DNA from: Cytophaga sp. FL35
Lineage (GTDB): Bacteria; Bacteroidota; Bacteroidia; Flavobacteriales; Flavobacteriaceae
Length of the DNA stretch: 64,000 bases
Direction: 5' to 3'
Assembly (NCBI RefSeq): GCF_014349235.1
Contig: NZ_JACSOH010000001.1
Coordinates: 124,001 to 188,000, forward strand
Shown here one piece after another: positions 33,581-40,832 of this stretch. The notes beneath the pieces were generated by a model. The model searched no databases. It saw only the letters and a list, made by a program, of their open reading frames with translations, and had not been told where the DNA came from. The first letter of the stretch is position 1. Each line of letters begins with the position of its first letter. The translations under genes and the position numbers were made by a program.

Positions 33581-35266
33581 TTACTTTTTAGGTGGTTCGT
33601 TTATATGTTCCGTACTCACATTGTAACCTTTGTCCTGCAACATTTCTATCATAAATGGCAGTCGGGTTTTAAAATCATCCCAATTCTTGTGTTCCTTGGG
33701 AGACCATACAACCTCGGACAAAGCAGTCATTCTAGGTAATGTCATATATTCTGCATAATCGGGAGTAGCAATGTATTCCGTCCAGAGATTAGCTTGAGCC
33801 CCTAAAATATACTTTTGCTCCTCTTGCGTTAACTCATTTGAAAGAGGTTCGTAAGAATAAACATGGCTCAAAGGTAGATATCCACCAATTGCCAAGGGTT
33901 CATTTTCAGTATCTTTGGCTTGGTAATAATCAAAATACACATAGCTGTTGGGTGTCATGATTACATCATGCTTTTGACGCGATGCTTCGATTCCTCCCGC
34001 TTCACCTCTCCACGACATTACTGTTGCGTTGGGAGCGAGACCACCCTCTAGAATTTCATCCCATCCTATAATCTGTTTGCCCTTGCTATTTAAATATCGC
34101 TCCATACGAGTAACAAAATAGCTTTGTAATTCATGTTCATCGGCAAGCCCTTCCTCTTTCATCCTTTTTTGGCAAAGTGGGCAACGTTCCCAGTTCTTTT
34201 TTGGACATTCATCACCTCCAATATGGATATATTCCGAAGGAAATAAAGGAATAATCTCATCGAATACATCTTGTAAGAACTTAAAAGTTTCCTCTTTTCC
34301 CGCACAATAAACATCGTCATAAACACCCCAAGACTCCTGTACAATCTTTGGAGTACCGTTGGCCTGTAGCTCCTTGGATTTGTCGGAAATCATCCCATTA
34401 GGTACAAATGTAGGTTCGTCTGGAAAACAACTTAGATAAGGATAGGAAGCAATGGCTGCACCAGAATGACCTGGCAATTCTATTTCTGGGACCACAACAA
34501 TATGTCTTTCCGCCGCATAGGCTACAATTTCTTTTACTTGTTCCTGTGTATAAAAGCCACCAGAACGGGTATTATCATTAGATGTTCCCGGAAAATGATC
34601 TACAATAGTACCATTTCTCCAAGCGCCAAATTCCGTTAGTTTTGGATACTTTTTAATCTCTATTCGCCATCCTTGATCCTCGGTAAGGTGCCAATGCAAA
34701 CGATTCATTTTATGCAAAGCGATAAGATCAATATACTTTTTTACAAAATTAACATCAAAGTAATGGCGGGCCACATCCAACATCATCCCCCTGTAAGCAA
34801 AACGGGGATGGTCTTTAATGGTAACCGCAGGAACGGTAAGTTCAGATGAAGCCTCGTTTTCTTCAGCAAGCTGTAACAACGTCTGCAATCCATAGAATAC
34901 ACCGGTGGCGGTCTTTCCCGTAACGCGGACGTTGTCATAACTTACATTTAATCCATAACCTTCATTATGGGCTATACTGGCATCCAATTGAAGAACAATA
35001 TCCGCATTAGAAGCACTTTCCGTCATTTGTAATGGCTTGCCACCAAGGTTGGTAATGCCTTGAGAAAACCATTCCGCTTCCTTTTGGAGTTCAGGAGATG
35101 CAAAAATTGACATTCCTGAACCAATTGGGAATCTACCCTTTGCAGTAGTTAGTTCTACAGGCTTTGGTACTAGGGCATAATCCTCCGTTTTGTTCTCAAT
35201 TTCTTTGTACTTGTTGGTACAGGCGCACAGTATGGCCAGACAAAAAATGGTAAATGTCCTTTTCAT
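33581..35266 (-). CDS. Beta-N-acetylhexosaminidase lipoprotein, GH20
   Basis: The protein has 561 residues with a lipobox (AILCACTNK). A GH20b N-domain (about 30-145) precedes the catalytic barrel beginning HPRFAYRGMMLDVARHYF. The catalytic pair is D352-E353 in HIGGDECPKKNW. Further GH20 signatures are LHWHLTEDQGWRIEIKKYP and VVPEIELPGHSGAA. It removes terminal GlcNAc or GalNAc from chitin oligomers, glycans or peptidoglycan at the cell surface. It is divergent from the LacI regulator with a shared palindrome between them. Confidence 0.94.
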   Translation of the reverse strand: MKRTFTIFCLAILCACTNKYKEIENKTEDYALVPKPVELTTAKGRFPIGSGMSIFASPELQKEAEWFSQGITNLGGKPLQMTESASNADIVLQLDASIAHNEGYGLNVSYDNVRVTGKTATGVFYGLQTLLQLAEENEASSELTVPAVTIKDHPRFAYRGMMLDVARHYFDVNFVKKYIDLIALHKMNRLHWHLTEDQGWRIEIKKYPKLTEFGAWRNGTIVDHFPGTSNDNTRSGGFYTQEQVKEIVAYAAERHIVVVPEIELPGHSGAAIASYPYLSCFPDEPTFVPNGMISDKSKELQANGTPKIVQESWGVYDDVYCAGKEETFKFLQDVFDEIIPLFPSEYIHIGGDECPKKNWERCPLCQKRMKEEGLADEHELQSYFVTRMERYLNSKGKQIIGWDEILEGGLAPNATVMSWRGEAGGIEASRQKHDVIMTPNSYVYFDYYQAKDTENEPLAIGGYLPLSHVYSYEPLSNELTQEEQKYILGAQANLWTEYIATPDYAEYMTLPRMTALSEVVWSPKEHKNWDDFKTRLPFMIEMLQDKGYNVSTEHINEPPKK

Positions 35267-35355
35267 TAATAAAGGTTAGCTTGGTTTGGATTCGGTTAAA
35301 CTAATAACTAATTTTTGGTATTAAATAATGTTTGGTGCTGCAATATATAAAATTT

Positions 35356-35369
35356 TGTGTACGTACACA
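35356..35369. promoter_or_regulatory. LacI-type operator
   Basis: TGTGTACGTACACA is a perfect 14-bp palindrome with a central CG, the form LacI-family repressors favour. It lies 87 bp upstream of the hexosaminidase start and 40 bp ahead of the regulator's -7 box, so it could control both. Confidence 0.65.
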
Positions 35370-35409
35370 TAAAAATTGCGTTAAGGTTAACACAAAATGA
35401 AAAATATTT

Positions 35410-35417
35410 TATCTTTG
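35410..35417 (+). promoter_or_regulatory. -7 box of LacI regulator gene
   Basis: TATCTTTG is a perfect TAnnTTTG box ending 8 bp before the ATG at 35426. The transcript must begin at or next to the start codon, so the mRNA is leaderless or nearly so. This also rules out the longer frame that begins further upstream. Confidence 0.65.
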
Positions 35418-35425
35418 ACCCTCCC

Positions 35426-36457
35426 ATGAAGAAAAAATATGTCTTAAAGGATATCGCGAAACTTGCAGGCGTTTCCATTGGTACAGTAGATAGGGTTATA
35501 CACAATCGTGGTAGGGTTTCTGCGGAATCCGAAGAAAGAGTTAAAGCGGCTATAAAGGAATTACATTATGTGCCCAACCCTGTTGCACAATCCCTTAAGA
35601 ACAATAAAGTTCACCAAATAAAAATTTTATTGCCAGACCCCAGCATTGACCCCTATTGGGTGCCTTGTGAACATGGCATTCATGAAATTAAAGATGAGTT
35701 CAAAGCTTTTGACCTAGACATAGAGCTATCTTACTTTGACCCTGTAAATGTAAACTCGTTTAAAAAGGCAGGCGAAACCATTCTAGACAAAAAACCTGAT
35801 TCATTATTGTTCGTACCTCTTTTTGAAAAAGAAAGTATGCTTTTAATGGAAAGACTAAAGAACACTAATACCTTAACCTCTACCTTTAATAGTCCCTCCA
35901 ATAGTGGGGTACATCAATTTATTGGTCAGAACCTCTTTTTAAGTGGTCGGGTAGCAGCCAAATTAGCTTGCGACCATCTGCCTTCCGAAGCCAATGTTGG
36001 AATTTTACATTTAGATGAATCCTTTAATAATGCACTACACATGCAGGAGAAGGAAAAAGGATTTAGAGCCTATTTTGAAGAAAACTGTCCCACATCCCAA
36101 CTTTACACCCACACTTGGGATTCCAGTAAATCAAAATATCACTTAGAAGACCTACAGAAGGATTCCCTTGTGTATGACATTCTTTTTGTGACCAATTCCA
36201 AAATACACCCTGTGGCGATGGCCGTTCATGAAATAGGTCTAAAAACAAAGCTCATAGGTTACGATCTTTTAAAAGAAAATGTAGTTTGTTTGAAAGAAGG
36301 GAGAATTGATTTTTTAATCCATCAGGCACCAAAAACACAGGCATCCTTAAGCTTAAAAAATGTAATCGAACATTTGTTATTTAAAAAACCGTTACCTGAA
36401 ACTGTGCTTCTACCTATCGAAATCATTAACTCAGAGAATGTAGATAGCTATTTATAA
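35426..36457 (+). CDS. LacI-family transcriptional regulator
   Basis: The protein has 343 residues from the preferred start MKKKYVLKDIAKLAG. The N-terminal helix-turn-helix (DIAKLAGVSIGTVDRVIHNRGRVSAE) and hinge (YVPNPVAQSLKN) are followed by a periplasmic-binding-protein-like sensor (about 60-340). The sensor looks like the sugar-binding type 4 group (DPSIDPYWVPCEHGIHEI). It probably represses the divergent hexosaminidase in the absence of an amino sugar; the ligand is inferred from context. Confidence 0.9.
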   Translation: MKKKYVLKDIAKLAGVSIGTVDRVIHNRGRVSAESEERVKAAIKELHYVPNPVAQSLKNNKVHQIKILLPDPSIDPYWVPCEHGIHEIKDEFKAFDLDIELSYFDPVNVNSFKKAGETILDKKPDSLLFVPLFEKESMLLMERLKNTNTLTSTFNSPSNSGVHQFIGQNLFLSGRVAAKLACDHLPSEANVGILHLDESFNNALHMQEKEKGFRAYFEENCPTSQLYTHTWDSSKSKYHLEDLQKDSLVYDILFVTNSKIHPVAMAVHEIGLKTKLIGYDLLKENVVCLKEGRIDFLIHQAPKTQASLSLKNVIEHLLFKKPLPETVLLPIEIINSENVDSYL

Positions 36458-36484
36458 GCAAAAGCGATGGATTGATTGTATAAT

Positions 36485-36517
36485 AAAAATGCCCTTGCAT
36501 GTGCAAGGGCATTTTTA
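36485..36517. terminator. Bidirectional terminator between lacI-type gene and nrdA
   Basis: The stem ATGCCCTTGC / GCAAGGGCAT with a 4-base loop is flanked by AAAAA on the left and TTTTT on the right, so it works for both converging genes. Confidence 0.9.
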
Positions 36518-36539
36518 CATCAATTATCCTTTGGATTGT

Positions 36540-38324
36540 TTACGCTTCGCAGCTTACACAATCTTTCTTTTGTCTAAACTTTTGGGCCGCGTTCATACTG
36601 TGTTGATAGTACATTGACTTTAGACCCAATTTCCATGCGGTAACATGTATTTTATTGATTTCTTTGACCGGCATCTCCGGATGCACAATAATATTCAATG
36701 ATTGACCTTGATCAATATGATGTTGCCGCGCTCCTGCTTGGTACACAATATCCATCTGATCTAATTCTGAATACGTTTTGAAAACAGCCCTTTCTTCTTC
36801 CGTTAGGAACTCCAAATGCTGAACGGAACCGTCATGGTCTCTAATGTCTTTCCACACTTCGGAAGTGTTCATACCTTTCTCCTCCAATAACTCCATTAAA
36901 TATGGGTTCTTGATGGTTGTTTTGATTTTGGCAATATCCTTCACATAACAGTTAGACCAAATAGGCTCAATACCTTGTGATACCTGACCTAGAATAAAGG
37001 CTGATGAAGTTGTTGGTGCAATAGCGTTCAACGTAGCATTTCTTCTCCCGTAGCCCTTCAATATTTCGGGTTCACCAAAACGATCCGCCAATTCCTTTGA
37101 AGCCTTGTGAGAGCGCTCCTTTATTTCCCTGAAAATTTCACTGTTCAGATTATAGGCCTCTTGACTATCAAAAGCCAATCTTTTGGATTGCAATAAGGAA
37201 TGCCACCCAAGAGCTCCAAGCCCTAATGCCCTATTTTCCTTTGCGAAGTTATAGGCCCTTTCCATAAAAAGGAAGGTTTGTCTGTCTTCCCTACTATCAG
37301 AATCTCTGTAGGCCTCCAATTTATCTATAAACTCAGTTATGGTAGCATCCAAGAAATGAACCATGGTTTCTACTGCATCTGTATCTTTCCATTTGTCATA
37401 GTGCAAAAGGTTGATGCTTGAAAGTACACATACAAAAGACCAATTGTCATTGGACGGTAACATGATTTCCGTACAAAGGTTACTGGCATGGATTCGCTTG
37501 TTTTTGTCTTGATAGACGTCCGCAGCACCATTATTGGCGTTATCCGTAAAGAATACATACGGATAGCCCATCTCTCCCCTTCTTTGAAGCACTTTTGCCC
37601 AAACGGTTCTCTTATCTACATCACCGGCAACCATTTCCTCCATCCACTGGCTATTTACGGTTACCCCGTGAGTGAGCTGTTGAATAGGGTTTCCTTCCGT
37701 ACCTATTTCCAGGAATTCCATAATATCCTTATGGTCAATAGGTAAGTATGGCGAAAAGCGACCGCGGCGTACAGAACCTTGGCTTACAACATCCACCATA
37801 GACTCGAACAACTGCATAATATGCACGGCACCTGACGCCTGACCGTTATTTTTAACGGCCGATCCCCTATGCCTAATGTTACCAAAGTATCCAGAAGTAC
37901 CACCTCCTAGTTTGGACATCATACCAACTTCAGATTGTGTATAGAGAATATTCCCCATATCATCATCTATGTGCGAACCAAAGCAACTAATTGGCAGACC
38001 TCTTCTTTTTCCAAAATTGGACCAGACGGGTGACGCCAAGGAAAAGAAACCTTCGGACATATAGTGATAAAACTTATCTGCATAACCAGGTATTCCAAGT
38101 ATATCCTCTGCCCTTTCTGCGATTTCCCTTATACGCCCTTCCGGGGTTACGCCATCAGTCAAATAACCTGATTCCAAAAACTTACGGCTGTTCTCATTTA
38201 GCCATGCAAATCCTTGATCTTCCTGGGAATTCAATTCTGCCAGTGCACTCTTTCTGGCATTGACCAATTCTTGAGTTTTATTTTCCTTTAAATCTGTGCT
38301 CTGTACTGCTGTTTTGTTCTCCAT
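36540..38324 (-). CDS. nrdA: Ribonucleotide reductase alpha subunit (NrdA), no ATP-cone
   Basis: The 594-residue protein is about 150 shorter than NrdA of E. coli because the N-terminal ATP-cone is missing. Active-site elements: LPISCFG and FVCVLSS for the reductant cysteines, SNLCTEIMLP for the thiyl-radical cysteine, TSGYFGNIRHRG, and the C-terminal shuttle pair C589/C592 (CVSCEA). It reduces ribonucleoside diphosphates in the cytoplasm. It starts 3 bp after nrdB, so beta precedes alpha in one operon. Confidence 0.94.
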   Translation of the reverse strand: MENKTAVQSTDLKENKTQELVNARKSALAELNSQEDQGFAWLNENSRKFLESGYLTDGVTPEGRIREIAERAEDILGIPGYADKFYHYMSEGFFSLASPVWSNFGKRRGLPISCFGSHIDDDMGNILYTQSEVGMMSKLGGGTSGYFGNIRHRGSAVKNNGQASGAVHIMQLFESMVDVVSQGSVRRGRFSPYLPIDHKDIMEFLEIGTEGNPIQQLTHGVTVNSQWMEEMVAGDVDKRTVWAKVLQRRGEMGYPYVFFTDNANNGAADVYQDKNKRIHASNLCTEIMLPSNDNWSFVCVLSSINLLHYDKWKDTDAVETMVHFLDATITEFIDKLEAYRDSDSREDRQTFLFMERAYNFAKENRALGLGALGWHSLLQSKRLAFDSQEAYNLNSEIFREIKERSHKASKELADRFGEPEILKGYGRRNATLNAIAPTTSSAFILGQVSQGIEPIWSNCYVKDIAKIKTTIKNPYLMELLEEKGMNTSEVWKDIRDHDGSVQHLEFLTEEERAVFKTYSELDQMDIVYQAGARQHHIDQGQSLNIIVHPEMPVKEINKIHVTAWKLGLKSMYYQHSMNAAQKFRQKKDCVSCEA

Positions 38325-38327
38325 AAT

Positions 38328-39602
38328 TTAAAAAAGGTCGTCGCTGGTTATACTTTGTGTTCTTTTGCTATAGTTGATGGAACGTTTTACAAAAAAGTCC
38401 CCATGTTTTGTTCCAATAATTTCATCATCAAACCATTCTGTTTCTGCCAACAGTTTCTGGTCTACTTCAAATATTTTAGGTATTCCAATGCTTTCCAATG
38501 AATTGTTGAAGCGATTTTTGATAAACTCATTGATTACCGCCTTTGGAAGGAAATCCAATTCTCCCTCCTCAAAAATCCAGTTGACAATTTTGCTTTCCGC
38601 AATAAATGCCTCCTCGCACACCTCCTGGATAAGCTTTTTGTAATCATCGTTAAACCACTCCGGATTTTCCGTTTTAATGATATTGATCAGATCAATACCA
38701 AAATCTCCATGGATCTGCTCTTCTTTGGAGGTAGCCTCTACCACATTGGAAATTCCCTTCAATTGGTTCTTATGCTTGTTGAAGGCCATTATAATCAAGA
38801 ACTGAGAGAACAGCGAAACATGCTCAATGAACAAGGAGAACAAAAGAATGGACTCTGCATATTCTTTTTTATCCTCACTTTTGGCATTTTTGAGAGCGTT
38901 TTCCAGATAATGTACACGCTTCATGATTACCGGCTTTTTCTTTAGGGTCTCAAATTCTCTATTAAGGCCTAAAATTTCCAGTAAGTGCGAATACGCATCA
39001 TGGTGTCTAACCTCACTCTCGGCAAATGTGGCCCCAACCGAACCTATTTCCGGTTTAGGAAGCCTATGGTAAATATCTCCCCAAAAAGACTTTACAGCTA
39101 CCTCAATTTGAGATATAGCCAACATGGTATTCTTAATGGCACTTTTTTCCACAGGGTCGAGACCCGATTTAAAATCTTGAATGTCACTTGTAAAATTGAA
39201 TTCTGTATGGATCCAATACGAGTGTCTTATAGCAGAAACATATTCGTACAATTGAGGGTATTCATACGGCTTTAGATTCACTCTTTTTTCAAAGATGTCC
39301 GTTTTGCGCATTTGCGCCCTTTTGTTCCTATAAATAATGTAGGCTTTTGCTACATCATGGAACTCCGTTTCCATAAGTTTGTTCTCAACAACATCTTGTA
39401 CCTGTTCAACCGTTGGAATATAGGATTCATCCCTGGCTGTACGCTCAAGAAGTACCTCATATACTTGGTTGGCGATTGATTCTGCATTGATTACCTGCCC
39501 GTGGTCAACGGCGGTCATAGCCTTTGCTATCGCATTCGTAATTTTGTGAAGGTCAAAAGGTTGAGAGGTGTAATCTCTCTTGATAATATAACTTATTTTC
39601 AT
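38328..39602 (-). CDS. nrdB: Ribonucleotide reductase beta subunit (NrdB) with N-terminal ATP-cone
   Basis: The protein has 424 residues. Residues about 1-95 form an ATP-cone (IIKRDYTSQPFDLHKITNAI, YIPTVEQVQDVVENKLM), the overall-activity switch normally found on NrdA. The ferritin-like part carries metal ligands near E167, E197 and H200 (SEVRHHDAY), a second set in SLFIEHVSLF and KEEQIHGDFG, and a tyrosine at the radical position (Y204). The same cone-on-beta design is known from Leeuwenhoekiella blandensis, whose enzyme uses a manganese centre. Whether this one is Mn- or Fe-dependent cannot be read directly. Confidence 0.94.
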   Translation of the reverse strand: MKISYIIKRDYTSQPFDLHKITNAIAKAMTAVDHGQVINAESIANQVYEVLLERTARDESYIPTVEQVQDVVENKLMETEFHDVAKAYIIYRNKRAQMRKTDIFEKRVNLKPYEYPQLYEYVSAIRHSYWIHTEFNFTSDIQDFKSGLDPVEKSAIKNTMLAISQIEVAVKSFWGDIYHRLPKPEIGSVGATFAESEVRHHDAYSHLLEILGLNREFETLKKKPVIMKRVHYLENALKNAKSEDKKEYAESILLFSLFIEHVSLFSQFLIIMAFNKHKNQLKGISNVVEATSKEEQIHGDFGIDLINIIKTENPEWFNDDYKKLIQEVCEEAFIAESKIVNWIFEEGELDFLPKAVINEFIKNRFNNSLESIGIPKIFEVDQKLLAETEWFDDEIIGTKHGDFFVKRSINYSKRTQSITSDDLF

Positions 39603-40054
39603 GACGGAATATATTAGGAGGAGTTGTAAAAAGCTCGTACTGTAAAATTCATATTTTATTCACTTTGATTTAAACCGGCCCCTTGATGTTTTTCAACATT
39701 CTTATCAACAGGTTATTTTTTAGAGCATTTTTGAGGGGATTTTTAAATTTTTATTAACAGGTAAATACCCACTTTTATCACCAGTAGTTTTTCTTAAAAT
39801 TACCACCCAAAAACAACACTGTATGAGGAGAATATAACCTAGATTTCACCTCAAGAAAGACCCAAAATCGGACTGCGTCTGTAAGCCCAAAATCATACAA
39901 TGTTGATTGTTTTCAACAGAAAAAAAGAAGGGATAAAAAATGAAATTTGTCTAGAAAAAAAATTTTTACAACGATTTCGTTGAAAGCCTTTAAGAGCGAT
40001 TTTATCCAAAAATAAAGTTTGAAAATTATTATTTGGACTTAAAAACAATACAAA
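39603..40054. other. nrdB upstream region
   Basis: About 450 bases without a credible gene. It holds three DnaA-box-like 9-mers (39702-39783) and several short AT-rich inverted repeats. I saw no NrdR-box pair and no clear TAnnTTTG box in the right orientation. A short open frame here overlaps the next terminator and has no protein character. Confidence 0.5.
39702..39783 (+). promoter_or_regulatory. Three DnaA-box-like 9-mers upstream of nrdB
   Basis: TTATCAACA (39702-39710), TTATTAACA (39751-39759) and TTATCACCA (39775-39783) all point the same way and differ from TTATCCACA by 1, 2 and 2 bases. DnaA controls nrdAB in E. coli through such boxes. In an AT-rich region chance occurrence is a real possibility. 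Confidence 0.3.
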
Positions 40055-40087
40055 CAAAAAAGCGGATGCACTTTCATGCATCCGCTT
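40055..40087 (-). terminator. Terminator after small basic protein
   Basis: Minus strand: an 11-bp perfect stem AAGCGGATGCA with a 6-base loop, then a run of T. Confidence 0.87.
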
Positions 40088-40107
40088 GTGACATTTACAG
40101 TTGAATG

Positions 40108-40254
40108 TTAATTAAATTTCAGCTGTTTATTGGATTTACCTGATCGATATCTCACAATTTTTGATCTAAAGGAATTTTCCGATCTTCTGTCCTCCAATTT
40201 TTCTACTTTTCTTTCCGGATCCAAATAACCATATTTTCTTATCAAATTCATCAT
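40108..40254 (-). CDS. 48-residue basic protein
   Basis: This frame lies between the DUF2383-like gene (24 bp upstream) and a terminator 20 bp downstream, so it is inside a transcribed unit. The product starts with a double Met (MMNLIRKYGYLDPERKVEKL) and is rich in K and R (EDRRSENSFRSKIVRYRSGK). It has no hydrophobic stretch. A nucleic-acid- or protein-binding accessory role is possible; no family is recognised. Confidence 0.5.
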   Translation of the reverse strand: MMNLIRKYGYLDPERKVEKLEDRRSENSFRSKIVRYRSGKSNKQLKFN

Positions 40255-40278
40255 CCTTAATTTAAAGTCCTTACTAAT

Positions 40279-40731
40279 TTAATCAACCAAATCTTCCAAT
40301 GACTTAACCTTGTTAAGATCTGTTCTTAGCTTTAGCATGTGGTTTCTAACAACTGCGGAAACTTCCAAGGGAAGTCCGGTTTCTTCAAGTAATTCCGTAT
40401 ACTCTTCAATAGCCGCTTTATCACCACGAATGCATTCTTCCAACATAGCCTCATCACTGTCTGCTGAGAACATGTTTTTTACGTCCATCCAAGCTCTGTG
40501 TAGAGTTCCTTTGGCACTTCCGTCCCTATCAAGAACGCCATAAGCTGTCTTTAACGAAGTGGCCAATTCCATATTAAAATTTTCACGCTCGGTGGATTTT
40601 CTATGAAAAAAGGCTTGTAAAGCTCTGCTATCCGCATTCTCTGCGGCCTTGGCATATCCTTTTTGAGCATCAATATTACGGTCAAGAACATCTCCCAACC
40701 TATCTACTAAATCTTTATTTTTTGTTTCCAT
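40279..40731 (-). CDS. DUF2383 / PA2169-type four-helix protein
   Basis: The start is taken at METKNKDLVDRLGDVLDRN (40731); a Met three codons earlier is also possible. The 150-residue helical protein has the pattern GYAKAAENADSRALQAFFHRKSTERENF and GTLHRAWMDVKNMFSADSDEAMLEECIRGDKAAIEEYTELLEE. This is typical of the PA2169-family ferritin-like bundle, common in stress-induced operons. Metal ligation is uncertain. A small basic protein follows in the same transcript. Confidence 0.85.
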   Translation of the reverse strand: METKNKDLVDRLGDVLDRNIDAQKGYAKAAENADSRALQAFFHRKSTERENFNMELATSLKTAYGVLDRDGSAKGTLHRAWMDVKNMFSADSDEAMLEECIRGDKAAIEEYTELLEETGLPLEVSAVVRNHMLKLRTDLNKVKSLEDLVD

Positions 40732-40832
40732 AACATACATTTTTAAATTGTACAGTATGAAATTAGACACAAAATTAATTGGGAGTTAATCCATTAAAAA
40801 GATAATATAGCGCTTTTGAATCTGTAGTACGT

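Noticed and set aside
35357-35425. Longer N-terminus for the LacI-type regulator
   Set aside because: The longer frame would start inside the operator palindrome and upstream of a perfect -7 box, and its extra residues are not part of the LacI helix-turn-helix.
39893-40081. 62-codon minus-strand open frame
   Set aside because: It spans a strong terminator and encodes a phenylalanine-rich sequence without protein character.
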